Below are positions 51,401 through 61,372 of a stretch of DNA of 64,000 nucleotides, piece by piece. Below the pieces are notes generated by a model, which saw only the letters and a program-made list of their open reading frames with translations, ran no database searches and was not told where the DNA came from. Within the stretch, counting starts at the first letter, position 1, and every line of letters begins with the position of its first letter. Where the stretch lies: positions 153,227,009 to 153,291,008 of the forward strand of contig CM038216.1 of the NCBI GenBank assembly GCA_021442155.1, written 5' to 3'. The translations under genes and the position numbers were made by a program. Origin of the DNA: Cymbidium sinense. Taxonomy: Eukaryota; Streptophyta; Magnoliopsida; Asparagales; Orchidaceae.

Positions 51401-54087
51401 ATATGCACAAATTATAAAATAAATGTACAAATATACAAATTCATGCATAATAAATAAATTTATAAATAAAAAGCAATTATAAGATAAATTTATGTTATAT
51501 TGTAATGACTAATATAATTTAATCACAAATTACTTACAAATATGATGAAAATACAAATACATGCAAATTGTGATATATATACATATATCCATACATGTAT
51601 AAACACACATGTACAAATATATCACATAAATATAACTACAAAAAATATTGAATGTAATTAATACATTACAACTATAACAGTAGAATAATTTATGAACCAT
51701 ACAATTTTGAATTATATACTAAACGTCATATATCATAGCAAATTATTAACTTATTATCTAATACATTATATAACATATCTTTTAATATATATTATTCTAG
51801 TATAAATTAATAAATTTGCATCAATTATTAATACAATATCTATGCATAATGCCTTATTTAAATGTGTATAAATGTATGTATGTGCATAAAAGGGTGACAC
51901 CATAATTCTGAAAAGATAAGACTATTATCTTTCACGACATCTATAAGTATGACTTTGGAGTATATGAGATCAAAGTCAAATGCTGAGAGAAGTACTTTCC
52001 AATTCCCTCGTCAACCCAAAAAGTGTCAGAATGATTCTAACAAGTTGAAATGATATTTGATGTGTTTTTCAAAATTAGAGTTAAACATGACCTAGACACA
52101 TACTAACATGACTAAAACACATGATGATGAATTGTGTTTTCTTGATGGGACATTTGCAAACTACTTTTTTATTGATAATGGTGAAAGTATTGTTGAAGAG
52201 GGCATTACATTAGAGGTGATGCTGACCATAATGTCACATGGTTTGAGCCCAAATAATTATACATCAATGTGTTCATATTTTATGTGACTATTTAAATATC
52301 ATATACTATTTTTGGGTGTTTGAAATTTTTTGTAGGTAATAAAATGCTCACAATCATATCTAATTATTAAAGTCATTATTATTGTTGACAAATAATAACA
52401 CTTTATGAAAAATTGAAATGTAAGTGCAACTAAAACAAAGTTTAACTTTTTTTTGTATTTTTTAACATTTTATGATATACATATTTCAATGTGTGATGCA
52501 ATTAAAAAAATGTTGACATTAAGTATTTTGATTACCCATCCTATAGTAATAATGTATATAAGGAAATATTGTATCTATTGCATGTCGGTCCTGTTCTTTA
52601 AGCTATGTCATGTCCCCATTTCATTCTTGTGCTAGTGTTAATGCTTCATAGCTGATAATCGTAACAAATAGAAAACTAAAAACCTTATGTTATTGTTCTC
52701 CCATAATAACAATATGAGTAAAGCAAATATAGTTGTATTAATCATTGTCTCTTCAAAAAAATATTAAAAAAACTAATTGAAAGAACTACAATTTTCTATT
52801 AAAATGAAATATCTTGTAGATTAATAACCTTCAATAATAACAAAGGAGGCCACAAACATGCAAATACTTTTTTTGAATATAACTTCTCTTCATAATGCTC
52901 CATAGCATGCTAGTAAATCCTCAACTCCTTCGCATTATCTTGAAAGTGATTCACGAATTCTCTCAAAAAACCATACTACTACCTCACAATATAGTGCAAA
53001 ATATGCCCCAGCTAAGCTCGCAAACCATTTTGTATATGGATTGGAATCATATCAGGTATGCATATAACTGGAAAAGTATGCAACCTAGTGCAAACCTCCA
53101 AGAGGCAGAACAAATATAACTTCAGGAATATACATAGATCCTTTCTCTGAACGTTAAGCTGCTATAAGTTTCAGAAACTTCAAATTGTAGAATCATCTAA
53201 AAATTATTTGTTGAAAGCTACAATACAATACATACCAAGACATACTGGGCAATTCACTTGCTCAGATGAGCTCACGAATGAGCCCTGTGCATGTTCTATT
53301 GAACCTGTATATTGAACGTTCAATGCATATAACACCTGACAAGCATCAACCTGCAAGTAAAAATTGAAAAGAAAAACACGTTCAGAAGAAGATATAAGGG
53401 CAGACCTAGCATCAAAAGAGCCATTTTAAACAAATGGATAATTTCCATACCTCCAGCGAGGAGAACCTCTTTCCCCTGAAATGCTTGAAAAAGTTGTCTG
53501 TAGAATTTTGGTCATTGAACCTTATAAGTACGTTATACCGATCTTCCACCCCAGCATTTCTGCAATTCAAAATCATTGGCCATGTTAAGCTCATGTTTCG
53601 CTCAAAAGTAAAAGTGACATTATCCCCACCTCACAATTCGCATCTCAACCATGTGCGGCACGAAGGAACCACAGAACCTGCAGAAATCGGCATACGTCAT
53701 GTGGTTAGGAACGTCCAGCACGCACACAAGAGGCTTTCTATCCACCTGCAAAAAAAAATCTCCAACGCGACATAAACAAACCCTACAACCCTCCGTTTTT
53801 CAGGAATGAACAAAATCAGCTGGACGAATCGATTCGAGAGATCAGAAGCGGAGGTGGAGAAAGAATACCGGGAGATTGTGAGAAGAGGATGCGTCTTCGA
53901 GGAAGAGATGCATGATTCCCCGCGTTTCATCGATTCTAGGGTTTCCCGATGAGAATGGTACGGCTTGAGTTAGGCCGAGGGCAGAGGACTGACTGACATC
54001 GCCGTGGTTGGAGACACTTGAAGGGATGACAGCGTCGTCTCCGACTCCGAACATGCCGCTGGTTGTAGCGGCGGACATGGCAGACAT
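25876..54087 (-). CDS. BRIZ2: BRIZ-type RING/UBP zinc-finger E3 ubiquitin ligase (12 exons)
   Basis: Joined exons: 54087-53869, 53745-53630, 53559-53451, 53350-53236, 37833-37736, 30169-30063, 29680-29434, 29343-29290, 29121-28978, 28277-28213, 26446-26392, 26043-25876. All junctions are GT-AG and the phase is continuous, giving 498 residues and no internal stop. Seen: BRAP2 domain about residues 55-165 ([13 protein letters not shown]); RING-H2 with C182, C185, C201, H203, H206, C209, C218, C221; UBP zinc finger with C233, C236, C245, C248, C253, H260, H264, H270; Glu/Lys-rich coiled coil about 338-443; Ser/Pro-rich tail. Known of the family: Arabidopsis BRIZ1 and BRIZ2 form a heteromeric E3 ligase needed for seed germination, and they are of similar length (about 480-490 residues). 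The [10 protein letters not shown]-terminal motif favours BRIZ2, but the choice of paralogue rests on memory and is tentative. Introns 4 (15.4 kb) and 5 (7.6 kb) are filled with transposons. The gene appears intact. Confidence 0.93.
26392..26446 (-). CDS. BRIZ2: BRIZ exon 11 (coiled coil)
   Basis: 55 nt. Encodes [18 protein letters not shown] after completing Arg425. Flanked by a tttttcag acceptor and a gtaact donor. Confidence 0.9.
26921..26956. repeat. Palindromic (CT)3CGAG(AG)n microsatellite
   Basis: CTCTCTCGAGAGAG palindrome extended by a GA run, in BRIZ intron 10. Confidence 0.9.
27035..27785. mobile_element. CpG-rich non-autonomous DNA transposon candidate
   Basis: An abrupt GC-rich block inside an AT-rich intron. 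Ends are rich in the motifs aaggc/gcgcc and gccttgccc (left: ggggcgcgctg, caaggcttagatgttcgcct; right: cttacgcctcac, cttatgccttgccc, ctcaccttttaaaatattg). Many plant hAT-like elements carry such subterminal AGGCG repeats. The terminal inverted repeat is not clear and no transposase is present. Confidence 0.5.
28213..28277 (-). CDS. BRIZ2: BRIZ exon 10 (coiled coil)
   Basis: 65 nt after a ttttctgcag acceptor. Encodes [20 protein letters not shown] and a split Arg425. The donor is gtactc, weaker than the others but GT. Confidence 0.9.
28978..29121 (-). CDS. BRIZ2: BRIZ exon 9 (coiled coil)
   Basis: 48 codons, residues 356-403, rich in Glu, Lys and Leu ([19 protein letters not shown] ... EEKRFLED) with heptad-like Leu spacing. 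Phase 0 at both ends. Confidence 0.92.
29290..29343 (-). CDS. BRIZ2: BRIZ exon 8 (coiled-coil start)
   Basis: A 54-nt exon between a gttacag acceptor and a gtatga donor. Encodes 18 residues ([18 protein letters not shown]), phase 0 at both ends. Confidence 0.91.
29434..29680 (-). CDS. BRIZ2: BRIZ exon 7 (UBP zinc finger His ligands)
   Basis: The longest exon, residues 255-337. [17 protein letters not shown] supplies H260, H264 and H270, followed by the family-typical [20 protein letters not shown]. An open frame on the opposite strand here is a shadow. Confidence 0.95.
30063..30169 (-). CDS. BRIZ2: BRIZ exon 6 (last RING Cys and start of UBP zinc finger)
   Basis: Begins V-C221, the last RING ligand, then [17 protein letters not shown] and [15 protein letters not shown], which carry C233, C236, C245, C248 and C253 of the UBP zinc finger. 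Arg255 is split to exon 7. Confidence 0.94.
30575..32200 (+). repeat. Long dispersed repeat, intron 5 copy
   Basis: Contains gtcttgagacacaaaccatg ... actttctaaagcatgat near 30633 and caaaatgagggcgaaat ... ggtaatgtcatatctaa near 32143. The same two landmarks occur in the same order and orientation at 44.45 and 46.47 kb in intron 4. No coding potential. Probably an LTR-retrotransposon derivative. Confidence 0.6.
33595..33722. repeat. 64-bp tandem duplication
   Basis: Two near-identical copies starting at 33595 and 33659 (aagtgggaaaaaggatgtaa ...). They differ mainly at gaccgag versus gctcgag, so the duplication is recent relative to surrounding decayed repeats. Confidence 0.93.
33595..34345. 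mobile_element. Inverted-repeat-rich MITE-like element (AGCTCGAG family)
   Basis: Both ends carry reiterated gctcgag/caagctt/gagctc motifs in opposite orientations (left aagctcgagacac ... ctcaagcttgg; right caagctcaaactcgagc ... cgtgaacttattaacgagcc). Such Ser-like phrases typify a common non-autonomous plant DNA transposon. Internal sequence has no intact gene. Confidence 0.5.
34350..36370. other. AT-rich intron sequence without recognised features
   Basis: No repeat edges or coding motifs identified. Confidence 0.4.
36372..36398. repeat. (GA)n microsatellite
   Basis: About 13 GA units in intron 5. Confidence 0.9.
36839..37018 (-). mobile_element. RTE LINE, 5'-truncated 3' end
   Basis: Minus-strand frame gives [20 protein letters not shown] and [16 protein letters not shown], the conserved C-terminus of plant RTE LINEs, then the 3' end with a TTGTTGTCGTTG tail (cgacaacaacaagcc on the plus strand). 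The 5' side stops at a poly-A/T run (37021-37039). Typical 5' truncation. Confidence 0.88.
37736..37833 (-). CDS. BRIZ2: BRIZ exon 5 (RING core)
   Basis: An isolated 98-nt exon between the two largest introns, with a ctacttcag acceptor and a gtaagt donor. Encodes [11 protein letters not shown] and the CNHSFHCSC cluster (C201, H203, H206, C209), then SSCP with C218. The split Glu187 codon joins cleanly to exon 4. Confidence 0.92.
38800..39250. repeat. LTR-like segment with 56-bp tandem duplication
   Basis: Two copies, 38889-38944 and 38945-39000, both starting gagaaact and ending aaccacacaatg/gccacacaact, with about a quarter of positions changed. The surrounding CT-rich text (ctctctatagaaactctctc) resembles transcribed LTR sequence. 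Confidence 0.6.
39640..40865 (+). promoter_or_regulatory. CpG-rich promoter-like island inside BRIZ intron 4
   Basis: GC- and CpG-rich in contrast to the rest of the intron. 39650-39800 has motifs like gtcgtggcgct and cctagcgcttaggcac. A TATA box (ctatataagc, 40455-40464) is followed about 30 bp on by ctaaccctaggg and a CT-rich leader. The direction is antisense to BRIZ. A 121-residue Ser/Pro/Arg-rich open frame (40467-40832) has no recognisable domain. Most likely a retrotransposon LTR or 5' region; a lost or unrecognised gene promoter is the alternative. Confidence 0.45.
41583..44240 (-). mobile_element. RTE-type LINE, near full length but decayed
   Basis: Minus strand. The 5' part near 44.08 kb reads [10 protein letters not shown] (endonuclease motif, family LQETKWVGEK), and 44020-43802 continues the endonuclease region. 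The RT domain at 42479-42288 has [13 protein letters not shown] and [18 protein letters not shown] (FVDD catalytic motif retained). The 3' end at 41583-41640 is the family-typical caagccttaatcccactag preceded by a (CAA)n tract, i.e. (TTG)n tail on the element strand. Multiple stops and frameshifts throughout. Confidence 0.88.
44380..46520 (+). repeat. Long dispersed repeat, intron 4 copy
   Basis: Landmarks gtcgcaagacacctaccatg ... catgctttccataagcgtg (44450) and aaaatgaggatgaaatct ... agtgtcttatcta (46467) match the intron 5 repeat in order and orientation. Internal sub-repeats of the first landmark recur near 44730, 44895 and 44960. It is more GC-rich than the intron 5 copy, so likely younger. 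No intact coding frame. Confidence 0.6.
47155..47790. repeat. Degenerate array of gcgccgaggcgct-like motifs
   Basis: At least twelve variants of aGCGtCGAGGCGcTg occur near 47164, 47220, 47239, 47278, 47320, 47343, 47553, 47575, 47629, 47660, 47695, 47750 and 47775, often about 20 or 55-60 bp apart and separated by phrases like ctcttaggaaattaa. A similar motif cluster sits at 39.65-39.80 kb. It ends where the copia RT frame begins. Confidence 0.55.
47765..49150 (-). mobile_element. Ty1/copia integrase-RT relic
   Basis: Minus strand. Integrase C-terminal text (MLNEYKL-like [19 protein letters not shown] near 48.87 kb, [10 protein letters not shown] near 48.73 kb), then KFDAKFD and [12 protein letters not shown] (48.66 kb) and the RT start [30 protein letters not shown] and [14 protein letters not shown] [11 protein letters not shown] (48088-47870). 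It is truncated after ALYG and lacks the catalytic YVDD part. Several stops. Confidence 0.85.
49150..53220. other. AT-rich remainder of BRIZ intron 4
   Basis: No host gene recognised. The first part may continue the copia relic towards gag; 51-53.2 kb is unannotated AT-rich DNA. Confidence 0.4.
53236..53350 (-). CDS. BRIZ2: BRIZ exon 4 (end of BRAP2, first RING Cys pair)
   Basis: Encodes residues 149-186 and the first base of Glu187. Carries the first RING zinc ligands, C182 and C185, in VNCPVCL. The donor gtatgt at 53235 opens the 15.4-kb intron 4, so the RING domain is cut just after its first Cys pair. Confidence 0.92.
53451..53559 (-). CDS. BRIZ2: BRIZ exon 3 (BRAP2 domain)
   Basis: Encodes residues 112-148 ([14 protein letters not shown] ... 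GKRFSSLE), the second half of the BRAP2 fold. Ends on a complete Glu codon before gtatgg. Confidence 0.93.
53630..53745 (-). CDS. BRIZ2: BRIZ exon 2 (BRAP2 domain)
   Basis: Follows a tttttttgcag acceptor. Encodes [20 protein letters not shown] and the rest of the BRAP2 core through MRIVR, residues 74-111. The last codon (Arg112) is split two bases to one across intron 2. Confidence 0.93.
53869..54087 (-). CDS. BRIZ2: BRIZ exon 1 (start codon, N-terminus)
   Basis: Encodes residues 1-73, Ala/Ser-rich at the start, then [19 protein letters not shown], the beginning of the BRAP2 region. The first ATG of the open frame is at 54087-54085 in a gccgcgATGtc context; in-frame Met4 and Met12 are alternatives. 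It ends on a complete Pro codon before the GT at 53868. It is richer in GC and CpG than the surroundings, as first exons of plant genes often are. Confidence 0.88.
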
Positions 54088-54183
54088 CGCGGCGAGATGG
54101 CAGAGATGATTGCGATTTGCGATTCTCTCTCTTTCTCTCCGCCAATAAATGAACTATTTTTTACCGATTAATTGCTTTTGTCT
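54088..54183 (-). promoter_or_regulatory. BRIZ 5' leader and proximal promoter
   Basis: On the minus strand this is about 95 bases between the start codon and the edge of a MITE-like element. It holds a purine stretch (ggagagaaagagagagaatc), no upstream ATG and no clear TATA box. The transcription start is not visible; the core promoter must lie here or inside the adjacent MITE. Confidence 0.5.
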
Positions 54184-54257
54184 TTAGGAAATTTATTTAC
54201 AAAACACAATTTTTATATATTTATAGATCTCATACCTAAATTTTAATATTTATAAAC

Positions 54258-54259
<2 letters not shown>

Positions 54260-54316
<57 letters not shown>
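54260..54316. repeat. (TA)n microsatellite
   Basis: About 28 TA units within the MITE-like element. Confidence 0.93.
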
Positions 54317-54318
<2 letters not shown>

Positions 54319-54628
54319 CTTTAAAAAATTAATAACTATATTATTTTAATCTGATATTAAAACTTTAAGAAAAAATTAAATACATACCTCCTAATTCTTA
54401 TATATTTATAAATTTTACAACCTTCATATTTTTGAACAATCAAATTCATATATTTATATATGCTACAATTAAATTATTGAAAATTTTATAAAAATAAAAA
54501 ATATGAGTTGAATTTTTGTTAAAAATTTTAATATTTTGATAATAATTTAAAATCTTGAGGTAAGAGAGTGGTATGTACCTAATTGCCCTAAAATTTAAAT
54601 ATTATTTAGATAAATATCAAATTTTAAC

Positions 54629-54632
<4 letters not shown>

Positions 54633-54710
<78 letters not shown>
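54633..54710. repeat. (TA)n microsatellite
   Basis: About 38 TA units within the same element. Confidence 0.93.
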
Positions 54711-54713
<3 letters not shown>

Positions 54714-57695
54714 GTACATTGTATGTAAATGTTCCTTAGGATTTTATTTTTTTAAGAAATAATAATAAATAAATAAATAATTTTAACTAATAATTTTTAA
54801 CAAGAAATTATTAAATAAAGTATTTATTTACATAATGTAAGAATTGACACACTCAATAGGGGGTGAATTGGTGTGATTTTAAATTTTCATAAAAAAAATT
54901 AAAATCAAAATTGTTTATTATTCAGAAAGAAATAAAGCAAATCAATGAAATGATCAGATGAAAGATAATAGAAAGAAAAAAAAGGTGCACAAAGATTTGT
55001 AATGGTTAGATTTACTAATTCTCCTTTGGCATAACAAGTCAATACATAAAAGCCTTTCTCCTTAATGGGTGATGAATAAGTCCTACACCCGCTCCTCTTC
55101 TTTTTCAAGATAATAAGGATGCCACTCTCTCTCTAATGTACAAAGAAAAATTAAGTCAACTAGTATAATATGGATCTTTCAATATAATTTTCTTAAGAAG
55201 TTTAATTTAATTTTTTTATTTTATATTCTCTCAGGTGTGTGTATGCTTAGTTATTTCTCATCATTTAAATGTCAAATGATATAAAAATAAAATAAAATGT
55301 AAATATACCATACATGATAACACAATATTTAAACTTGACTTAAGTCTTCTAGCATCAACTGTTCATCATTTGTATTATTTATTAGCTCTTCCTTCATCAA
55401 GCTTTTAAAAATCAGTCATTATTCATGCTCTTACTTAATTGTAGTTCCACATTGAAAGCATACCATAGCCTACACACATAATTATTCAATCAAAAATATT
55501 TGTGATCATCAAAACTTAGAATATTATGTGAATGCTCATAAGGTTAAGAATCTCTCTCTCTTTTGATAATAAAAAATATTTTTAATTGAGTTTTGAGAGT
55601 TTAATAAATAATAGAAAAATGAGATCGCTCTCACTTAATTTATGCCTCAAAAAATATGCAATGGATGAAAAATGTACAAATATGCCAAAAGATGCAAAAG
55701 AACAAAAGCAATTTCAAACAAGATAAGCTAAAAGCACAAACAAAAAAAAATTCTTTAACTTTCTCTCCCTTCTAACTAATAAAAAAGATTAAAGTAAAAA
55801 GTAAAAAAATCATGCTAACACTAATGGTGAAAAGCATATTTATGAATTAAAAGTTATATAGATTTTCTTAAAATATTTTTAACACACAAAATTATAAAAC
55901 AAGTATATTTAGAAGTCTTAACCAATGATCGTATGATACATTTCACAAACTCTTGTCTACTAATCCTGCAATTGTTTACTTAAATGTAATACTTCTGTTA
56001 ATCATACTTCATAACCTATAAAATAACATTAATCAACTAACTAAATTTTATAAATATGTTTGTAACAAAAATAAAGTGTTGCTTAAATTTCCTTTGGATG
56101 AATATATATGTTATTAGAAGATTCAAGCAAATGAACAACTATTATAAAGTAATACTTAATTACAGATAAGGAGGCCTTAATTTTTTATACTTCTCTATAT
56201 TAGGGATTTTTTAATGCTTCCCTGCTTTGGGGATATATTATTTTTTATTATTTAATTTTTTTGTCCAATGTGTGCATTCCAATTGCATTATTGTTGTTAC
56301 TTGATTCATTCTACAATCGGCAATAGTATATACATCTGTACTAATATTCATGTAGAAATTAATTTGTTATCGAATGTAAGAAAATTAGAGTAAAAATAAA
56401 AATTGTGATTTGCATAGGAAAATTCATGCTTATACAGTTATGAACATGATCATAGATAAAATTTAGGGATTTTGGTTATTGTAATGATTCATACTTCTAC
56501 TATAAATATTTTGAATTCTAAATAATGCTTTATTATATGAATGTAGTAAAAAAATTTAAAGAAAATATCACACCAACATGTAATTCATAGAATATAGCTA
56601 AAAAGAGGAAAAAAAACACCAACTAGTAGCACAAATATGATAAGTGGACTAATGCAACTAAAACAATACAACATCAAGCACAAGAAAAAATAACTATGTA
56701 AGTAAAGAGTGGATGAGAATGAAAAATAAAGTTGTTTGAATAAGAGAAAGAAGTAGAAAGTTAAAATGAGAAAAATAAAATAATATACAAAGATTGAAAT
56801 GAAAAACAAAGAAAGAGCATGAAAATAAAACATGCATGAAAGATGACACAAACATAAAAATAATAAGCTAAAAAAAACACAATTCTAATCACTAAAATCC
56901 ATTACACTTAATCGTAATCTAAGAGTTCTAAACTGATCAAAAATCTAGGCTTTTGTGAAAATATTTGCTAATTGATTTTTTGTATTAATGAATATAATAT
57001 CAACATATCCTTTCAAAGCATGATATCTAATAAAGTGATGCCAAACATCTATGTGTTTGACATGTGAGTGCTGAATGAGAATTTTAGTTATGTAAATAAC
57101 ACTTGTGTTATCACACATAATAAGAATCATGCCTACCTATAAATCTAGATCCATAAGTTGTCATATTATCCATAAAACTTGGGCAACATAGCTTTCCAAT
57201 AACATTGTATTCAAATTCAATAATTGATATGGCAATATAATTTTATTTTCTACTAGACTAAGAGACTAATGAGTGGCCTATAAAGTGACATAAATGCTTT
57301 TCTTATCAACTTTGTAAATCAAAATATCCAACAAGATTAAAAGTTGTGTTATACCAATCAAATATAGAAAACTTCTTTTCATAGCTTTCAAATAAGTCAC
57401 TTTTGAATGAGCTTGAAATAGTGCACAAAGATAGACACTGAACATCATATGAGGTATACTAGCAATCAAGTAGTAAAAAGCTAAGGCTCATAGGGGTGTT
57501 TATTCTCTTACGTCCTTCAAATTCAAACCTTTTGATATGGTATTCATGTTCTTAGATTGGCTTAAAAATGTACCTTCTAATCCTTACTTAATAATGAATT
57601 CTAGAAATAAGTAAGCTCACCTATCATGCTCATCTCAAATTCTTTGCTCATTAGTATTGACAAATGTTCACATAATAAAGAGTCAACATATCCAT

Positions 57696-57719
57696 ATATA
57701 TATATATATATATATATAT
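57696..57719. repeat. (TA)n microsatellite in the copia RT region
   Basis: About 12 TA units. On the element strand they follow directly after YANDILI, the damaged catalytic motif. Confidence 0.9.
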
Positions 57720-60700
57720 CAATATATCATTAGCATAAATTTGAACGAGATGAATATCATAATTAGTTATTTTGATAAACAAGGTAATGTCAAAAAATCT
57801 TTTCACAAAAGAAAAGAACTAAGTCTATCATACCAAGCACGAGGCACTTATTTCAAATAATATTTTATCTTTTTCCAATTTATAAATAGAACCAAGATAT
57901 AATGAGATTTCAAATATAAGTGGTTGTTCATTAAATACATTTTCTTATAACACCGTTCAAAAATGCACTTTTAACATCCATCTAAAATAATTTAAAACAT
58001 TTCACAAATGTAAGTAACCATCGAATAGCTTCCAAACAAGCAACAAGTGTAAAAGTTTTCTCAAAATCAATACCTTATATTTGATTAAAACTTATAGCCA
58101 CAAGCCTGCTTTATTTTTAATAAATACTCTTAAGTCATTTAATTTATTTATGAAAACTCACTTTGTTCCAACCACATTTTGAGATTAGGGTCTAGGCATT
58201 CCCAAACATCATATCTAACAAATTGATTCAATTCTTTCAGCATTACCTCAACCTAAAATTTATTAGATATTGCTTCTTCCACACTTGTTGGTCCAATCAT
58301 GGAAATGAAGGCTATATAACTAACTTCTTCTCTAAGAATATATCTAGTCCTAACACCTATCGATGGGTCTCCTATGATCAATTCATAGGGATGATTTGAT
58401 CTTCTAGGTGGTCTCCCCTAGGTTCCTCATTTTCTTTCAAACCAAGATTTTCAATTTTAGACACTAAAACATTCTCATCTATAGGCTCTCTAGAAGGGAT
58501 GGAACAATAGATTCATCAAAAATAATATGCACTAACTCCTCTACCAATATGATTCTCTTATTAAAGATTTTATAAGATTTTCCTATAAAAGAGTAACCCA
58601 GTAATTTTTTTTCATTAGATTTAGAATCAAACTTCTCATTCTTCTTATTATTTAACTAAAATATTTACATCCAAAATTATGCAAATGAGACAAATTTGGA
58701 GTCTTATATTTTAGAAGCTTATAAGAGGTTTTATTCAGTTTGGATTTAATGTTACTCAATTCAATGCATACAAGTGGTGTTAAATCCCCCAGCCCAAATG
58801 TATCTAGGAAGCATATATTTATTGAGTATGGATCAAACATCATCTATGAGTGTTTTATTCTTTCGTGTCATAGGGGATAAAAAAATTGTGTTGTATCCCT
58901 ATCTCATTATAGAAAACTTTAAATTTATTATTTTTAAATTCTCCACCATTATCATTATGAATAAATACAATGCTACAACCAAATTTTTTTTGAATCTAAA
59001 CAGTAAAAATTTTAAATTTAGAAAAAGATTCATCTTTGTGTCTCAAAAATCTCACCTAAGTAAATCTAGTAAAATCATCAATAATAATAAATTTGTATAA
59101 CTTTTCCTCCAAACTAGTGGTGTTCATAAGTCCAAACAAGTCCACGTGAAAAATTTCTAAAGGTCATGAAGTCATAGGGCCTAAAGTGGTTTTAAAAAAA
59201 TGATTTAGTTTGCTTACCATGTTGATAAACATCACACAAATGATCATAAAAAAATCTAGTTTAAATACACCTCTAACTAAATTAGCTCATGTAATTCTTT
59301 TAAGTGTGTATATTGGTGTGACACATTCTCCTATACAATAACCTAGACTTATCTAGTGTGGACTTCAAATGAACACCCAAAGAACAACTTTAAGTTATCA
59401 AGATCAATCATGTAAATATTGTTAGTCATAGCACCTTCTAAAATAATTGTATCATTTAAATCAAGCAAGTGTTTGTCATTAAAATTTTTGACATTAAAGC
59501 CCTTATCATATAACTCACTAATATTGAGCAAATTGCGTTTCAAACCATCAATAAGAAGAACCTTTTTAATAGATAAAGAATTTTAATACTAATGGTAGCT
59601 GACCCAAGTACCTTATAAGTTGTGTTGTCTCCAAGAGTAACCTTTCCTCATCTTTTGAGTTCCAAAGAGATGAATTTACTTTTGCCTCCAATCATATATT
59701 TTGAGCACCTATTGACTAAGTACCACATGGCTCCATTGACCCTTGAGTGAAGGCATATTTGTAAAAAAAAGTTAGGTTAGTATTTTTGGAACCTAGTCTT
59801 GTTTGGGTTTTTGACATTTAAAAATAACAGAACTATGAGAGGTTTTTAGAATCCATGTATATGATGAGTTAAAATGTGGATGATGTATGCATGGATTAAT
59901 AATGTAAACTAATATGCCACAAGAAAAGCAATGAGCATTAGGAAAAGAATGCATGATTTGTTTCTTTTTTTGGGTAAATGTGTTCTTTTACAATTTTTAG
60001 TTTTTTTTCAAGTTATTATTTTCACATTCAAGAAAGTCACTCTTTTTAAAAATAAGTCATGTTTTTGTTTGACTTTTTAACTTTTTTTTTATATATCAAT
60101 TTTTATGTCCTCGAAAAAGTGTGCTATAATTTTTTCCCAAAGATGAAAAGTTTTACTTTAAAGCCAATATTTTCTTTTCAAAGAATTGAATGCAACTTGT
60201 AAAATTTAAGAGTTATCATAATTTAGATTACTTGTTCATTGTCAAAATCATGAGAATCTACTTTTGTCATCAAACAAAGATTTGTGGCTTCTTCTACAGC
60301 TTCTACTTTAGGAGAATCTGAATTTGAGTTCATCTAGAATGCACGTTGAGTTCTCCTCTTACCCTTCTTTGCATCACCATTTTACCACTTTTTTTTGTTT
60401 TATGAGTGTTGTTTTCGAGTAGAGGACATTATCATTTGATGTAATCTTTTTTTTTTTTACATTTATAGCAAATTAAAAGAATAATTTTTGAGAAGTTCTT
60501 AGTTTTCTTTTGCCCTTTCTTTGTTCAAATCTCTTTTTTTTATTTTCTTAGAAAGTTTTTAAACTTTCTAGTTATGAACACAATGTCATCATCACTAGTG
60601 ATGCTATCATCCTCACTACAATCACAACTATTAGTTTTAAGGGCAATTGTAGTTTCCTTTTTTCTATCACATGTTAGTATTTTTTTTGAAGAATTTTTTA

Positions 60701-61358
60701 TTCATAACCAATAAGAGAATCAAGAAAATAATCAATAAAATAAATGAATAAAACTTTAGATTCAAAGATAGCGATAAACTTGGCATCCCAAGGTTCTGGT
60801 AAGCAAAGTAGAGTTTTGTTAACTTTTTCAATACTAGTAAATTTTCTTCTCAAAGTATGCAATGAAATAATGATTTTATGAAACATGTTTACATGTTAGA
60901 AATAGACTCATGACATAACATATGAAAAAATTCATAATCATTCAAGCACATGCTAATTCGAGATTGTTTACCTTATTAGTCCATTCATAAGTAATATATA
61001 ATTTTTTAAAAAAAATTTACCAGTTTTGCAAGTGAAAATACACATGTCATCTTCAAACTTTAAAGCATAGAAAAAAATGATTTAAACATTTTGAATTCAA
61101 TTGAGCAAATTTCTTATGTTTTATTAATTAAAAAGGAGTTTCAATATGTTTGTCATTCACATGTATATTCCACTTCAATCATATTCCACATTCAAAAATC
61201 AATTGATTGATAAAATTTTATGTGAATTTTTCAAAAATCAAAAGCAATATCATCAAAAGAGGTGATCAAGTAATAGATACCCTTCCATGGTATTTCTATT
61301 TAGTGGATGTGTCATTAATGGATCTGCTTATGGTTGTTAGATGGTGAAATAAGCAAGT

Positions 61359-61372
61359 CACTCTGATATCAC
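61359..61372 (-). other. Primer-binding site of the copia element
   Basis: Directly inside the right-hand LTR edge the minus strand reads agTGATATCAGAGTG. This is close to TGGTATCAGAGC, the usual complement to the 3' end of initiator methionine tRNA, and fixes the element as minus-strand with its 5' LTR on the right. Confidence 0.75.

Larger units (their letters stand above)
37834..53235 (-). other. BRIZ intron 4, 15.4 kb, transposon-filled
   Basis: Bounded by gtatgt and cttcag. It contains a 56-bp tandem duplication, a CpG-rich promoter-like segment, a decayed RTE LINE, a repeat related to one in intron 5, a degenerate motif array and a copia fragment, all listed separately. I saw no further exon of the gene and no other host gene in it. 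Confidence 0.85.
54184..54738. mobile_element. MITE-like element with two TA tracts, at the BRIZ promoter
   Basis: Left edge tttaggaaatttatttacaa and right edge gtatgtaaatgttccttagg are near inverted repeats, and both match the arms of the MITE at 10.56-10.81 kb (left: tatttatagatctcatacct against tatttgtagatctaacacat). (TA)n tracts lie at about 54260-54316 and 54633-54710. The span may hold two nested or rearranged copies. Its left edge is about 97 bp upstream of the BRIZ ATG. Confidence 0.65.

Noticed and set aside
53434..53775. 113-residue open frame on the plus strand
   Set aside because: Antisense to BRIZ exons 2 and 3; no recognisable domain.
53936..54145. Arg/Ser-rich frame on the minus strand, out of frame with BRIZ exon 1
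   Set aside because: Overlaps exon 1 in another frame; only the exon 1 frame joins to exon 2 and gives the BRAP2 domain.
56585..56851. 88-residue hydrophobic minus-strand frame
   Set aside because: Low-complexity Phe/Leu/Tyr-rich translation of AT-rich retroelement DNA with no known domain.
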